Source of the DNA: an uncultured Eubacteriales bacterium
GTDB lineage: Bacteria; Bacillota; Clostridia; Lachnospirales; Lachnospiraceae
Direction: 5' to 3'
Assembly: GCA_900320615.1 (NCBI GenBank)
Contig: ONSX01000023.1
Span: 1-32,464 of the forward strand
Length of the DNA stretch: 32,464 bases
Shown here: piece after piece, positions 1 through 9,100 of the stretch
Layout: every line of letters begins with the position of its first letter
Position numbering within the stretch: the stretch's first letter is position 1
Translations under genes and position numbers: made by a program
Notes under the pieces: generated by a model
Databases searched by the model: none
What the model was told of the DNA's origin: nothing
What the model saw: only the letters and a program-made list of their open reading frames with translations

Positions 1-81
1 TCTGTCCTGAGAAAAGATTTCCTGCATTTCACGGCTCGCGTAACGCTTGGAAAGCGGGCTCTCGTAACGATCATAGCTCAT
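1..81 (-). CDS. purB: Adenylosuccinate lyase, N-terminal fragment (cut by window edge)
   Basis: Only the first 27 codons lie in the window, reading MSYDRYESPLSKRYASREMQ and then EIFSQDR. This matches the N-terminus typical of clostridial PurB, which cleaves adenylosuccinate to AMP and SAICAR to AICAR in purine synthesis. The ATG is at 81-79, four bases after the purF stop, and its ribosome binding site (AGAGGAATGAG) lies within the last purF codons. The two genes are therefore almost certainly cotranscribed and probably translationally coupled. The rest of the gene is off the left edge. Confidence 0.85.
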   Translation of the reverse strand, partial: MSYDRYESPLSKRYASREMQEIFSQDR

Positions 82-85
82 AGTC

Positions 86-1510
86 TCATTCCTCTTCTAA
101 CACATTGTGAATATTGACACCCGGTGTCTCCATCGGATAGTTACCTGTAAAGCAGCCGTTGCAGATGCCCATTTTTCCTCCGACCAGCTCCGGAAGCCGG
201 TCGATTCCGAGATAGGCGAGCGAGTCAGCCCCGATAATCTGGCGGATCTCCTCGATGGATCGGTTGTAGGCGATCAGCTGATGACGCTCCGGCACATCTG
301 TGCCGAAGTAGCACGGCCACAGGAACGGCGGAGAGGAAATCCGCATGTGGACTTCCTTCGCGCCCGCCTCGCGGATCATCGAGACGATCCGGTCTGACGT
401 CGTACCGCGCACGATCGAGTCATCGACCAGGACGACCCGTTTGCCGCGGACAGCCTCCCGGAGGACATTCAGCTTGACCTGAACTCCCTTCTCGCGCTGG
501 CTCTGCTTCGGAGAGATGAACGTCCGTCCGATGTAGCTGTTCTTGTAAAATGCAGACCCGTACGGAATACCGGTCTCCATCGCAAAACCGAGCGCAGCCG
601 CGTTGCCGGACTGCGGGACGCCGCAGACGAGATCCGCGTCGACCGGAGAGTCCTGGGCGAGGAAGCGTCCCGCCTTGATTCGCGCGTTGTAGACGCTCAC
701 GCCGTCGATGTAGCTGTCCGTTCTTGCGAAATAGATATATTCAAAGATGCAGCGGCCTCTCTCCTTCTCGCTCTTGTTGCAGCGGGACTTGTCGGAGAAA
801 ACGCCCTTCCTTGTGACCGTGACAATCTCGCCCGGTTCTACATCCCGGATGTAGGTCGCGCCGATTGTGTCGAGTGCGCAGGTCTCAGAGGCAAACACAT
901 AGGCATTGTCGCGCTTTCCGAGAACGAGTGGGCGGAATCCCCACGGATCCCGCATGCCGATCAGCTTTCTCGGGGACATGACGACCAGAGAGAACGCGCC
1001 CTTCAGCTTGTCAGCCGCGCGGCCGACCGCCTCCTCGACGCTGCCGCACTTCACGCGCTCACGCGCGATATGATAAGCGATAACCTCTGTGTCGATGGTC
1101 GTCTGGAAAATACATCCGCTGATCTCAAGCTCATGGCGGAGCTCAAGCGCATTAATCAGGTTTCCGTTGTGAGCGAGCGCAAGCGTTCCCTTCGCGTAAT
1201 TCAGAACGAGGGGCTGTGCATTTTCGCGTGTCGAAGCGCCGGCCGTCGAATACCGGACATGGCCGACCGCAATGTTTCCCTTCAGGGATTCCAGCTGTTC
1301 CCGGCTGAAATTCTCATTGACAAGGCCCATGCCCTTGATTGCCTTGACACGGCCTTTCGGACCGCTTGTGTCGCTGACCGCGATACCGCAGCTCTCCTGC
1401 CCGCGGTGCTGCAGCGCAAGGAGCCCGTAATAGACGGAAGATGCGACATCCTGACGCTCATCGAGGTCATAGATGCCGAAAACGCCACATTCCTCATGTA
1501 AGTTGCTCAT
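86..1510 (-). CDS. purF: Amidophosphoribosyltransferase (PurF)
   Basis: First committed step of purine synthesis: PRPP plus glutamine gives 5-phosphoribosylamine. The protein is 474 residues from the chosen ATG at 1510, which gives MSNLHEECGVFGIYD. Known PurF proteins of this type lose a short propeptide to expose the nucleophilic Cys, here Cys8. The frame stays open 46 codons further upstream, but those lack family similarity and the SD-like GAAAGG sits just before 1510. Visible motifs are the Ntn glutaminase (LQHRGQESCGIAV, GHVRYST), the PRPP loop VVLVDDSIVRGTT, and cysteines in GRCIF, WPCYFG and GICNGC that match the [4Fe-4S] ligands of the Bacillus-type enzyme. It is followed directly by purB. 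A promoter at 1657-1685 and a hairpin leader suggest its own transcription unit. Confidence 0.96.
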   Translation of the reverse strand: MSNLHEECGVFGIYDLDERQDVASSVYYGLLALQHRGQESCGIAVSDTSGPKGRVKAIKGMGLVNENFSREQLESLKGNIAVGHVRYSTAGASTRENAQPLVLNYAKGTLALAHNGNLINALELRHELEISGCIFQTTIDTEVIAYHIARERVKCGSVEEAVGRAADKLKGAFSLVVMSPRKLIGMRDPWGFRPLVLGKRDNAYVFASETCALDTIGATYIRDVEPGEIVTVTRKGVFSDKSRCNKSEKERGRCIFEYIYFARTDSYIDGVSVYNARIKAGRFLAQDSPVDADLVCGVPQSGNAAALGFAMETGIPYGSAFYKNSYIGRTFISPKQSQREKGVQVKLNVLREAVRGKRVVLVDDSIVRGTTSDRIVSMIREAGAKEVHMRISSPPFLWPCYFGTDVPERHQLIAYNRSIEEIRQIIGADSLAYLGIDRLPELVGGKMGICNGCFTGNYPMETPGVNIHNVLEEE

Positions 1511-1595
1511 ACGTTGTGTCGACCTTTCCAGTTTGGTATCGATTGATTGTATCCTCCGGAAGCCTCCGGTCAGATGCACGGGCGCGTCCGGACAT

Positions 1596-1616
1596 GAAAG
1601 CCGCATATTCTGCGGC
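1596..1616 (-). promoter_or_regulatory. purF leader hairpin (possible attenuator)
   Basis: On the minus strand GCCGCA-GAATA-TGCGGC forms a 6-bp stem with a 5-nt loop followed by TTTC, inside the roughly 140-nt purF leader. A second copy of the left arm (AAGCCGCAT, 1653-1645) lies upstream, so ATGCGGCTT could pair with either copy. That would be an alternative-pairing arrangement, but the upstream copy sits at or before the predicted transcription start. The U-tract is weak, so terminator function is uncertain. I saw no purine-riboswitch core and no PurBox. Confidence 0.35.
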
Positions 1617-1656
1617 ACTCTCCGATACCGGAATAAGACACAGAACATGCGGCTTT

Positions 1657-1685
1657 ATCATACACTATTCATTTTCAGTTGTAAA
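1657..1685 (-). promoter_or_regulatory. Putative sigma-A promoter of purF
   Basis: On the minus strand TTTACA (1685-1680) and TATGAT (1662-1657) are separated by exactly 17 bases. The predicted start is near 1650, giving a leader of about 140 nt before the purF ATG. It lies directly behind the stop codon of the upstream ABC ATPase gene, which supports a separate unit for purF-purB. Confidence 0.65.
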
Positions 1686-1712
1686 TCAGACAATCAGACA
1701 GAAATAAGGGCT

Positions 1713-2489
1713 TCAGTCTTCCTGTGTCCTGCTGTAATTGCTCAGGAACTGCTTCGTCCGCTCCTCTTTCGGATTGTCAATAACCTCCCTTGCGGGGCCC
1801 TGCTCAACAATCCGTCCGCCATCCATGAAGATCGCCTGGTCGGCCACGTCTCTTGCAAATGCCATTTCGTGCGTGACGATAATCATCGTCGTCTTCTTCT
1901 CGGCGAGTCCGCGGATGACGCGGAGAACCTCGCCCGTGAGCTCCGGATCAAGCGCGGATGTCGGCTCATCGAAGCACAGGATATCCGGGGAGAGCGCAAG
2001 TGCCCGCGCGATCGCGACACGCTGCTGCTGTCCTCCGGAGAGCTGGTGCGGATAGTTGTCCTTCCGGTTCGTGAGTCCCATCTGATCAAGAAGATCCAGT
2101 GCGCGGCGGCGGATCGCATCTTCATCGACCGCACCCTTTTTCTTCGCGGCGAGCGTCGGCGCGAGCATGATATTCTCAAGTGCCGTGTACTGCGGGAACA
2201 GATTGAATGACTGAAACACCATGCCGAAGTGAAGCCGTTTCCGGCGGATCTCCTCCTCAGAGGGCTCGCGGCTGTCATTTCCGTCAAACAGCACATCGCC
2301 GCGAACTGTAATGGTTCCCGAGTCGGGCGTCTCGAGAAAATTCAGGCATCGGAGCAGCGTCGTCTTGCCGCTGCCCGATGAGCCGATAATGGAGATCGCC
2401 TGTCCCTCCTCCAGATTAAAGTTGATATCCTTGAGGACGCTCGTCCTGCCGAAACTCTTTTTGATATGTTTTACTTCAAGTAAAGCCAT
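1713..2489 (-). CDS. Polar amino acid ABC transporter, ATP-binding protein
   Basis: Cytoplasmic ATPase (258 residues) that drives amino acid import with the permease and lipoprotein encoded just upstream. Visible are Walker A GSSGSGKTT near residue 36, a Q-loop in MVFQSFNLFPQ, the signature LSGGQQQR, Walker B ILCFDEP followed by TSALDPEL, and the switch histidine in VTHEM. This is the GlnQ/HisP pattern at normal length. The start is supported by GGAG in front of the ATG, 12 bases after the permease stop. It is the last gene of the three-gene operon. Substrate cannot be told from the ATPase. Confidence 0.93.
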   Translation of the reverse strand: MALLEVKHIKKSFGRTSVLKDINFNLEEGQAISIIGSSGSGKTTLLRCLNFLETPDSGTITVRGDVLFDGNDSREPSEEEIRRKRLHFGMVFQSFNLFPQYTALENIMLAPTLAAKKKGAVDEDAIRRRALDLLDQMGLTNRKDNYPHQLSGGQQQRVAIARALALSPDILCFDEPTSALDPELTGEVLRVIRGLAEKKTTMIIVTHEMAFARDVADQAIFMDGGRIVEQGPAREVIDNPKEERTKQFLSNYSRTQED

Positions 2490-2501
2490 GATTTTTCTCC
2501 G

Positions 2502-3155
2502 TTACCTGAAATAGCTCAGTTTCTTCTCGATGTAGTGGAACAAAATCGTCAGGAGACCGCTGAAGACCAGGTAGAAGAGGCCTGTGTAAAACAGAGGCCA
2601 GATGATGCCGTCGCTCTTCATGAACGACTCGCCCGCCTTGATCAGCTCGAGCACAGCGATAATCCGCGCGAGCGAAGTATCCTTGACGAGTGTGATGATT
2701 TCATTTGACATCGGCGGAATAATCCGCTTGACGACCTGGAGAAGAATGACCTTCCGAAAGATCTCATGGTTCGTCATGCCGAGAACCTTGCCGGCCTCGT
2801 ACTGGCCCTGCGGAATCGACTGGATTCCGCCGCGGTAGATCTCGGAGAAGTAGCAGGCATAGTTGATGACAAATGCAACCAGCGCGGCGATATCACGTCC
2901 TCCGTTGCCCTGTCCCCAGACATTGTACCAGATGATGCCCGGACCGTAGTAGATGATCATGAGCTGCAGCATGAGCGGTGTGCCGCGGATGATCCAGATG
3001 ATGAACTTCACCGGATAGCGGATGACCGCGAAACGGCTCATCGATCCGAAGCTGATGACAAGTCCGAGCGGAAGCGCAAAGATAAGCGTCAGCGCAAACA
3101 GCTGGACTGTCGAAAGAAAGCCCTTTAAGAGGGCGAGCGTAACCTCAACAAACAT
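2502..3155 (-). CDS. Polar amino acid ABC transporter, permease
   Basis: Integral membrane subunit of 217 residues, with hydrophobic segments at roughly residues 10-35, 50-75, 88-105 and 180-210. The EAA loop that contacts the ATPase is visible as QYEAGKVLGMTNHEIF, preceded by the usual SEIYRGGIQSIP. Length and motifs fit the His/Glu/Gln/Arg permease family (HisM/GlnP). Only a single permease is encoded, so it presumably works as a homodimer. The ATG comes three bases after the stop of the binding-protein gene, with its SD (GGAACGGAG) inside that gene's end, indicating tight coupling. Confidence 0.92.
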   Translation of the reverse strand: MFVEVTLALLKGFLSTVQLFALTLIFALPLGLVISFGSMSRFAVIRYPVKFIIWIIRGTPLMLQLMIIYYGPGIIWYNVWGQGNGGRDIAALVAFVINYACYFSEIYRGGIQSIPQGQYEAGKVLGMTNHEIFRKVILLQVVKRIIPPMSNEIITLVKDTSLARIIAVLELIKAGESFMKSDGIIWPLFYTGLFYLVFSGLLTILFHYIEKKLSYFR

Positions 3156-3158
3156 GTA

Positions 3159-3968
3159 TTATGACTCCGTTCCTGATTCAGAACCGTCCTGCGGGATCAG
3201 CGCGTCCTGAACGCCGTATTTTTCCGCGATCTTCTCCATCGTGCCGTCGCTGTAGAGCTTTGTGAATTCCTGGTTGATATAATCCGTGAGGTCCGAATTC
3301 TGGCGGCAGCCGACGCCGTATTTCTCCGTCGTGAGCTCGACCGTGTGCGTGAGGTCCGGATAGCTTGTTCCGTCTCCGACCATGGCTCCTGCCATCAGAA
3401 GATCGATGATGCTCGCATCTGATGTGCCGGACTGAACCTCCATCAGCGTGTCCGCCTGAGACGAGAGCGAGGTGTAATTCAGGCCATCCGCCTTGGCTGC
3501 CTTCTCACCGGCAGATCCCTCCTCGACCGCAAACTTCAGGTTCTTCAGACTGTCCACATCCTTATACTTGTCCGCGTCCGACGACTTCACGACAACGACC
3601 TGCGCGTTGTTGCAGTAGGCTCTCGTGCAGTTCATGGACTTCGTGACTTCGTCTGTCAGCGTCATGCCGTTCCAGACGCAGTCGATGCTCTTGTTCTTAA
3701 GCTCGAGGATCTTGTTGTCCCAGTCGATCTCGACGAACTCGACCTTGACCCCCAGGTCCTTCGCTACCTGTGTGGCCATGTCTGCGTCAAAGCCGATCCA
3801 GTTTCCGTCCGAATCCTTGTAGTCCATCGGCTGGAAATCCGTGATACCGACTGTGAGCTTTCCCTTCTTCTTGATGTAGCTGACGTCGCTCGATGAAGAG
3901 CTGCCGCAGGCCGCCAGTCCGCAGATCATGAGGCCTGCAAGGCACAGGCTGAGAATCTTCTTCCGCAT
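3159..3968 (-). CDS. Amino acid ABC transporter substrate-binding lipoprotein (family 3)
   Basis: Extracytoplasmic solute-binding protein of 269 residues. It has a lipoprotein signal peptide with lipobox LAAC (Cys21) followed by a Ser-rich linker, then the two-lobe family-3 fold (KLTVGITDFQPMDYKD, WIGFDADMATQVAKDLG, IDCVWNGMTLTDE). In HisJ/GlnH-type proteins an Arg in the T-x-x-R segment after this point holds the ligand carboxylate; here the corresponding position is Val108 (TDEVTK), with an Arg eight residues later (CTRAY). The ligand may therefore be bound differently. The start has an excellent SD (GGAGGAAGG). It is the first gene of the importer operon, under the promoter at 4007-4036. 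Confidence 0.92.
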   Translation of the reverse strand: MRKKILSLCLAGLMICGLAACGSSSSSDVSYIKKKGKLTVGITDFQPMDYKDSDGNWIGFDADMATQVAKDLGVKVEFVEIDWDNKILELKNKSIDCVWNGMTLTDEVTKSMNCTRAYCNNAQVVVVKSSDADKYKDVDSLKNLKFAVEEGSAGEKAAKADGLNYTSLSSQADTLMEVQSGTSDASIIDLLMAGAMVGDGTSYPDLTHTVELTTEKYGVGCRQNSDLTDYINQEFTKLYSDGTMEKIAEKYGVQDALIPQDGSESGTES

Positions 3969-4000
3969 ATTCCTTCCTCCACAATAGTTTGATGTTTCAC

Positions 4001-4036
4001 TATGCTACTATAGTAGCATACTAAAGTGCCCGTCAA
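4001..4036 (-). promoter_or_regulatory. Promoter with palindromic operator for the amino acid importer
   Basis: Minus strand: TTGACG (4036-4031), 18-bp spacer, TATAGT (4012-4007). The -10 is embedded in a perfect 20-bp palindrome, TATGCTACTATAGTAGCATA (4001-4020). A palindrome centred on the -10 is the usual position for a dimeric repressor that blocks polymerase. I cannot assign the regulator family from the sequence. Confidence 0.7.
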
Positions 4037-4048
4037 GCATATCATGGA

Positions 4049-4094
4049 TGCGGAGCAAATTCAAGGGCGGTCTCAGATGCGGCTCTGCTCCGCA
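4049..4094 (-). terminator. Inverted repeat downstream of the TPR-like gene, possible terminator
   Basis: TGCGGAGCA (4049-4057) and TGCTCCGCA (4086-4094) are perfect 9-bp complements with a 28-nt loop, between the stop of the TPR-like gene and the importer promoter. There is no U-tract, so intrinsic termination is not assured. The stretch from 3969 to 4119 otherwise holds only the importer promoter and the SD of the lipoprotein gene. Confidence 0.35.
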
Positions 4095-4119
4095 CCAGGT
4101 TCCGGGAAAACAGTCAATA

Positions 4120-4890
4120 TCAGGTTCCCGCCTCCCTGTGGTAGGCCTGCCGGAGCCCGGAAAGAAATGCCGCCGTGTCCTCCGGCAACTTCACTTCCTC
4201 TGCATTCGCAGCCGCAAGCCTTGCCTCGATGTCATCCAGCATCTCCTTGTCCGCGCCGAGCGACTCCGCCTTTGCCTGATATTTCGCGAACGGCTTCGTG
4301 ATCCGGACAGCCAGAAGATAAGTCTCCAGATCCCGTCTTGTGGCGCGCAGCTTGCATGCCTTCTCAAATGAACAGCACGCCTTCTCATACTCGAGCATCT
4401 GCATGGCCGCGACACCTGAATTGTGCCAGATCCCGGCCTTCAGAGCATTGTCTCTGCTTCCGCACGCCTCGGATGCCTGCAGATAGACCTCCTCCGCCTT
4501 CCCGTAACGGCGATTTCTGACCAGTGCATCGGCCCTTCTTCTGAGACGCTCCGGCACAGGTCTCGTCACCAGCGTCTCAACAGCCTGACAGAACGCGCGA
4601 ATTTCTCCCTCCGTCAGATAGCCGGACGCCTGAAAAAGCGGCAGCGCGAACGCGGCGATTCCCGCGTCCGTCTTCAGGGCCTGCTCCATACTGAGGGCTG
4701 TCTTCGGAAGAGCAAGTTCCTCCGCAACCCATCTGGTGAGTGGAAGCCCCGCGAGCGTCCCGTCGATCAGCTCCGGGTTCCGATACATGAAATAGCACAG
4801 TTCCTCGATGGTCCATACATTGACTGCTGTCGATTCGATAAAAAACGGATGCTCAGCCGCACGCACGCGGCACAGACGATATCCGATCAT
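4120..4890 (-). CDS. TPR-like helical-repeat protein of unknown function, coupled to the DUF5716-like gene
   Basis: Predicted cytoplasmic protein of 256 residues with no signal peptide or membrane segment. An N-terminal part (WTIEELCYFMYRNPELID) is followed by two TPR-like helical pairs at roughly residues 115-185 (RRYGKAEEVYLQASEACG; YEKACCSFEKACKL). I do not recognise a named family with certainty. The ATG at 4890 overlaps the upstream stop as ATGA, so the gene is translationally coupled to the DUF5716-like gene; an in-frame codon 11 triplets earlier lies inside that gene and is less likely. TPRs usually bind proteins, so an adaptor role for the Hsp70-like and DUF5717-like partners is an inference. 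Confidence 0.75.
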   Translation of the reverse strand: MIGYRLCRVRAAEHPFFIESTAVNVWTIEELCYFMYRNPELIDGTLAGLPLTRWVAEELALPKTALSMEQALKTDAGIAAFALPLFQASGYLTEGEIRAFCQAVETLVTRPVPERLRRRADALVRNRRYGKAEEVYLQASEACGSRDNALKAGIWHNSGVAAMQMLEYEKACCSFEKACKLRATRRDLETYLLAVRITKPFAKYQAKAESLGADKEMLDDIEARLAAANAEEVKLPEDTAAFLSGLRQAYHREAGT

Positions 4891-6140
4891 GATTCCTCCC
4901 CGAGGGCGATTTTCAGCGTCCATATCTTGTGTGTTGCGGGAAACATCTCGCCAAAGCCGAGATCCTCTGCCTTCACAACGCAGGTGTCCGCATCCGTGCA
5001 GTAAGCCTGCAGGCGGATTCTGGTTGTCCGGTCAGGGCGCTTCGGCAGTCCGTCCAGAACGAGCCGCCATGGCTTTCCGCCCCTTCCGTCCAACGGCACC
5101 GTCGCCATCATAATGTCACTCCGGCCGTCAAGAATAAAGTCGATGCATGTCTCTCTGTCAAACCAGTTCCCGCCGGCACTGACAAGCGGCATCCACTGCT
5201 GCTTGTCCCGGATAATGACATCGAGGCCGACAGACGCGCGGAGCATATCAGGTCCGAGATAGACTCTTCCGCGGATCTTCGGGTCGTCCGTCTTCTCGAG
5301 AGCCGTGTAGCACGCGCCGCGCACAAACAGGTTGTCGCCGGCAAAGACGTGGCAGCCGTCCCGGCACATCAGATCCAGAGACTGCTTTGACCAGTCCCCG
5401 AAGCCCTCTCCCGTGATGAAGAGGCCGGAGAATGTCCGGTCCTGCAGCCACTTCGTGAGCGCCGCGGCAAAGGCCGCGTCCTTCTTCTTCACATCAGCCG
5501 GGATCCAGGCGTGTCCGATCTTCTCTGTCTTCACAGTGATCGGACGCGTCTTTTTATTTTCCGCAAGGCAGTGCATAGTGACTTCATTTTTCTCAAACTC
5601 AATGAGACCGACCGTGTGATTCCAGACCTCCGGCCGCTGTGAATAGGTGTAATAGAAGAAGCTCTCCAGTCCGTCCTGAATGAAAATTTTCTCAGCTGCG
5701 AAGCCGATCCGGCGGAGCGCCCTCTTCAGCGAGGCCGCGAGGTTCGGGGTCAGGGAACGCACGGTAATGCAGATTCCCTGCGCAAGCTGTGCCGGATCGG
5801 ATACGCCGAGCATGTCAAGAGTCCCGGAGATGAACTCCTTCAGGAGTTCCCAGCCTTCCATATAGGTGCCATCCACCTCACAACCGCTCCGCGAAGAAAT
5901 TCTGAGCAGATTTTTCACGAGGCTGCCGCGGCCCTCTGCGGCGAAATGTTCCGCCTCATAACCGATCATCCATTTTCCTTCGTCGCGCAGTCTCGTGAGC
6001 ACCGTCGGAAAACGGTAGAGATTTGTTCCCGGTTTGACTGCGACGGAGACCGGATTCTTCGTCCGCCTGTCATAATAGGCCAGCTGCGACGTCTCCTCGC
6101 CCAGCTCAAGACCGATCAGTAAGTTCCGTATCTCGTTCAA
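4887..6140 (-). CDS. DUF5716-like protein with Hsp70/actin ATPase fold
   Basis: Protein of 417 residues. The N-terminus LLIGLELGEETSQLAYYD (7-24) resembles the phosphate-1 loop of actin/Hsp70 ATPases, and LFITGEGFGDWSKQSL (240-255) with FAGDNLFVRGACYTAL (266-281) resembles the adenosine motif and following helix. The expected phosphate-2 segment (176-190, VGLIEFEKNEV) lacks the usual Asp and Gly-Gly-Thr, so hydrolysis may be weak or absent. A beta-rich tail follows (about 295-417). Start is TTG at 6140, with GGAGG seven bases upstream and its last bases overlapping the DUF5717 stop (TTGA); no in-frame ATG is available near it. I recall this family as DUF5716 beside DUF5717 in Lachnospiraceae; function is unknown. 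Confidence 0.8.
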   Translation of the reverse strand: MNEIRNLLIGLELGEETSQLAYYDRRTKNPVSVAVKPGTNLYRFPTVLTRLRDEGKWMIGYEAEHFAAEGRGSLVKNLLRISSRSGCEVDGTYMEGWELLKEFISGTLDMLGVSDPAQLAQGICITVRSLTPNLAASLKRALRRIGFAAEKIFIQDGLESFFYYTYSQRPEVWNHTVGLIEFEKNEVTMHCLAENKKTRPITVKTEKIGHAWIPADVKKKDAAFAAALTKWLQDRTFSGLFITGEGFGDWSKQSLDLMCRDGCHVFAGDNLFVRGACYTALEKTDDPKIRGRVYLGPDMLRASVGLDVIIRDKQQWMPLVSAGGNWFDRETCIDFILDGRSDIMMATVPLDGRGGKPWRLVLDGLPKRPDRTTRIRLQAYCTDADTCVVKAEDLGFGEMFPATHKIWTLKIALGEES

Positions 6141-9100
6141 CTTTCATCCTCCAGTGTAAAGAGCACGGACGATGCGTGCCTTGCCTTCAGATAATCGCGC
6201 ATGGTCTCCTTCAGATTGCCGGAAAGGCCCTGGCGCTCATCATAGAGCATCTGGTTGATTCTCTGGTAACAGCTTCTCCCCTTGAAATCCATGAGCGGCG
6301 ACGCGGCGGATTCCTCCTCCGTCCTTCTGGTCCGCCCATTATGCGTAATCTCAATGTAGTACGTGAGTACTTCTCCATAGAACAGTGTGAATTCTCTGGA
6401 GAAAATTCCACGGAAACGATGGTGGAGCGCCGCGCTCTTCCATTCTCCCTCGACCTTGTCGAGACTTCCCGTGCCGATGCGATAGCGCAGAATAACCGTG
6501 TCGTCAGGATTCGCCCTCGTCTCAACAATTACCTTGTCCTCCAGCTGATACTGTGCGGGGAACGGGGCCGGAAGGTTCCGGAAGAAAACCAGTCTCACTC
6601 CGCGCTTCTCGCTCTCCTCCAGAATCCGGTCTGTCAGAATCTCCTGATGCACGCTCAGTCTCTTCATTTCCGAGTAGCGCCGGAGAAGCATAAGCTTCAT
6701 CGCAAAGTCAACCGGCTCGCCCGCATCAATCAGGTCCTCAATGCAGCCGGCCGTGTATGCATCGACCGGATCGCTCTTCAGAAGCTGCTCATCCGCCGCC
6801 GTCTCAAGGTAGGCGCGGATAATTCTTCTCTGTCCTCCATGCTCCACATAGGCACGCAGAACCTTCGAGTCTGCGGGAAGCGAGGTATGCGTAAAGGCCG
6901 CTCTCGCAAGAATCTTTTCATCGAGCGGAAATGTTTCCACATAGAAATCCTCTGCGTGCTTGCGGAGTGTCAGCATGTCCTCCATACTTCCCTCGTAGTG
7001 CTCCGCCAGATAGGTAAGAATCCGCTCGTCGTATTTGTCTGCCCGGAAGACATAGGAGACAAGAAGCAGCAGCTCCTCGTCATACCGGCCGTCACTTGCT
7101 TCAATCATCTGCGAAGCGACCCGGACCAGCATGTCCGCCGGAACCTTCTCAAATCCATAGCGGACGAGCAGGTCATAGGCGTGCCTCACCTGACCGACAG
7201 AAAGCAGCACGCTGATATAAGCCGCCTTGTCCGTCCGAACCCATAGGTCCTCATCCCTGACCTTCTCCCCGAATCCGGCAAACTCCGGATGATGCGCGTA
7301 GAAACCGAGAAGTTTCCTCCTTGCCTCCGCCCGGAATGAATCTGTAAATGCATCGGATTCCGCTGCCGCGCGCCAGAACTGGAAATTCTCCGCCGCAACA
7401 GGGTCTTTCCGTCCGCTTCCGGCCGTCGCGTCCATGACGATCCCGACGGCATCCGGGAATTTCTGCCGGCATCCCCCGATATAGGCCTCTCTGTAAAGAA
7501 GCGGCTCCGTGCTGTAGGCGACCGGCGTCCGGAGACGCATGGATGAAGCCGTCTCGAAGAGGATCTGTGCGTCCTTCGTGTATCGGCGGATAAATGCCTG
7601 TCCGTGCTGCAGAGGATACCGATCCTCCCGTCTGAGTCCGCTGTGAATGACAATCACGCTGCAAATACCCGGTTCGTCCGTGTAGACGCGCTCCGTAAAC
7701 AGCAGATCCGCGAGGTTCTCTCCGGCGCGTCCATCCGGCACGTCATGGACAAACCAGCTGTAGAGGGCCGCATAATCCGTTCCGGTCTTCCCCCTCTCCA
7801 GCGCAAGAAATGCAAACCGCTCCATCTGATCGCTGTACGTCTTGTATGTCTCCGGGTCCTCCCCGCGATGGCGCACAATATTCGCATACACGAAAGCCTT
7901 TCCGCTGTCAGAGAGCGTATTGTTGTACGCAAAATATTTCCGGACCGCGAGCGGAAGAAGGCCGCGGAAGCTCTCCGGAATTGTCTCGATATAATATTCA
8001 TACAGCCGGATAATGCGGAGATTCTTCTCCACAGCCTCCGCGTACCAGCGGAAATAACGTCTGTTCCTCGGCTGTCCCTTCATCACCAGACGCACAATCG
8101 CCTCGAGAATACTGTCCATCGGGAAGCTGTCATACGCCGCGGCGAGAACACGGTACACATTTTCCGAATAAGAGCGCAGGTTCTCCGACAGATACGCTGT
8201 CCGAAGCGCAAGTTCCCGCGTCATGAGATTTCTTCTCGCGGCAAATGCAAGAACCTGCTCCATGAGCGGTGTGAGACGCGTCAGGCGCGAATCATCCTCC
8301 CGGAGGAGCCGCAGCACCTCCGCGTACAGCATCGGACTGCGCGAGCCGTGCGCAGCCAGAGTATCTGCCATGGCAAAGAGACGCCGGCTATTTCTTGCGA
8401 GATCCTCGTCGGTCAGCATACAGAGCTTCATGCAAACATAACTCTCCTGCCTCCGAAGGAACAGGCCGCTGATTCTCTCCGCAAGCTCCTCAGGATCAGG
8501 CTTCTCCATACCGGTTCTAGCCAGAAGATACCGGTAAGCTCCGAGGACCTCGGGTGACTCTGTGGACAGGTCGCACCCGTCGAGGCTTTTTATGCAGGTG
8601 ACAGCCTCGCGGCGATTTCCCGTGAGGTCATACAGATATGCCCTGTACAGGCAGAGTGCCGTGCCATCATCTGCCCCGAGTCCGGCATTCTCCTCAAGGA
8701 GCGGAAGGGATCTGTCCGCCAGCTCTTCCGCACTGACCGAGCCACAGAGATAATCCGTATACAGTCTTGCGAGCTGCGCCGTATTTCTCCGGATTGTCAT
8801 ACGGCCGGAGCTGTACCCTTCCTCGTGGGCAGATGCTGTCACGAGAAAATCGGTCCGATGTCCCCTGATGACGAGTGTGATCTTGCCGAAGCGCCGTCCG
8901 TCGCCGAGGCGCGGTTTTAGAACCCGGTACTCGAGCTCGCAGGTCGAGCCGACAAAATCCTCCTCCGTGATGCGGCGTCTCGGCACCTCGAGGAAGTCCC
9001 CGGACACTTCGATGTCAATCACGATATGTCCCCAGGTATTCCGCCTGAGGAGCAGAATATCCTGCATGGATTCCGTAACCTGGTAGAAATCCGCGCGCTC

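Noticed and set aside
1511-1656. Purine riboswitch in the purF leader
   Set aside because: No conserved purine-aptamer core or three-way junction could be found, only small GC-rich hairpins.
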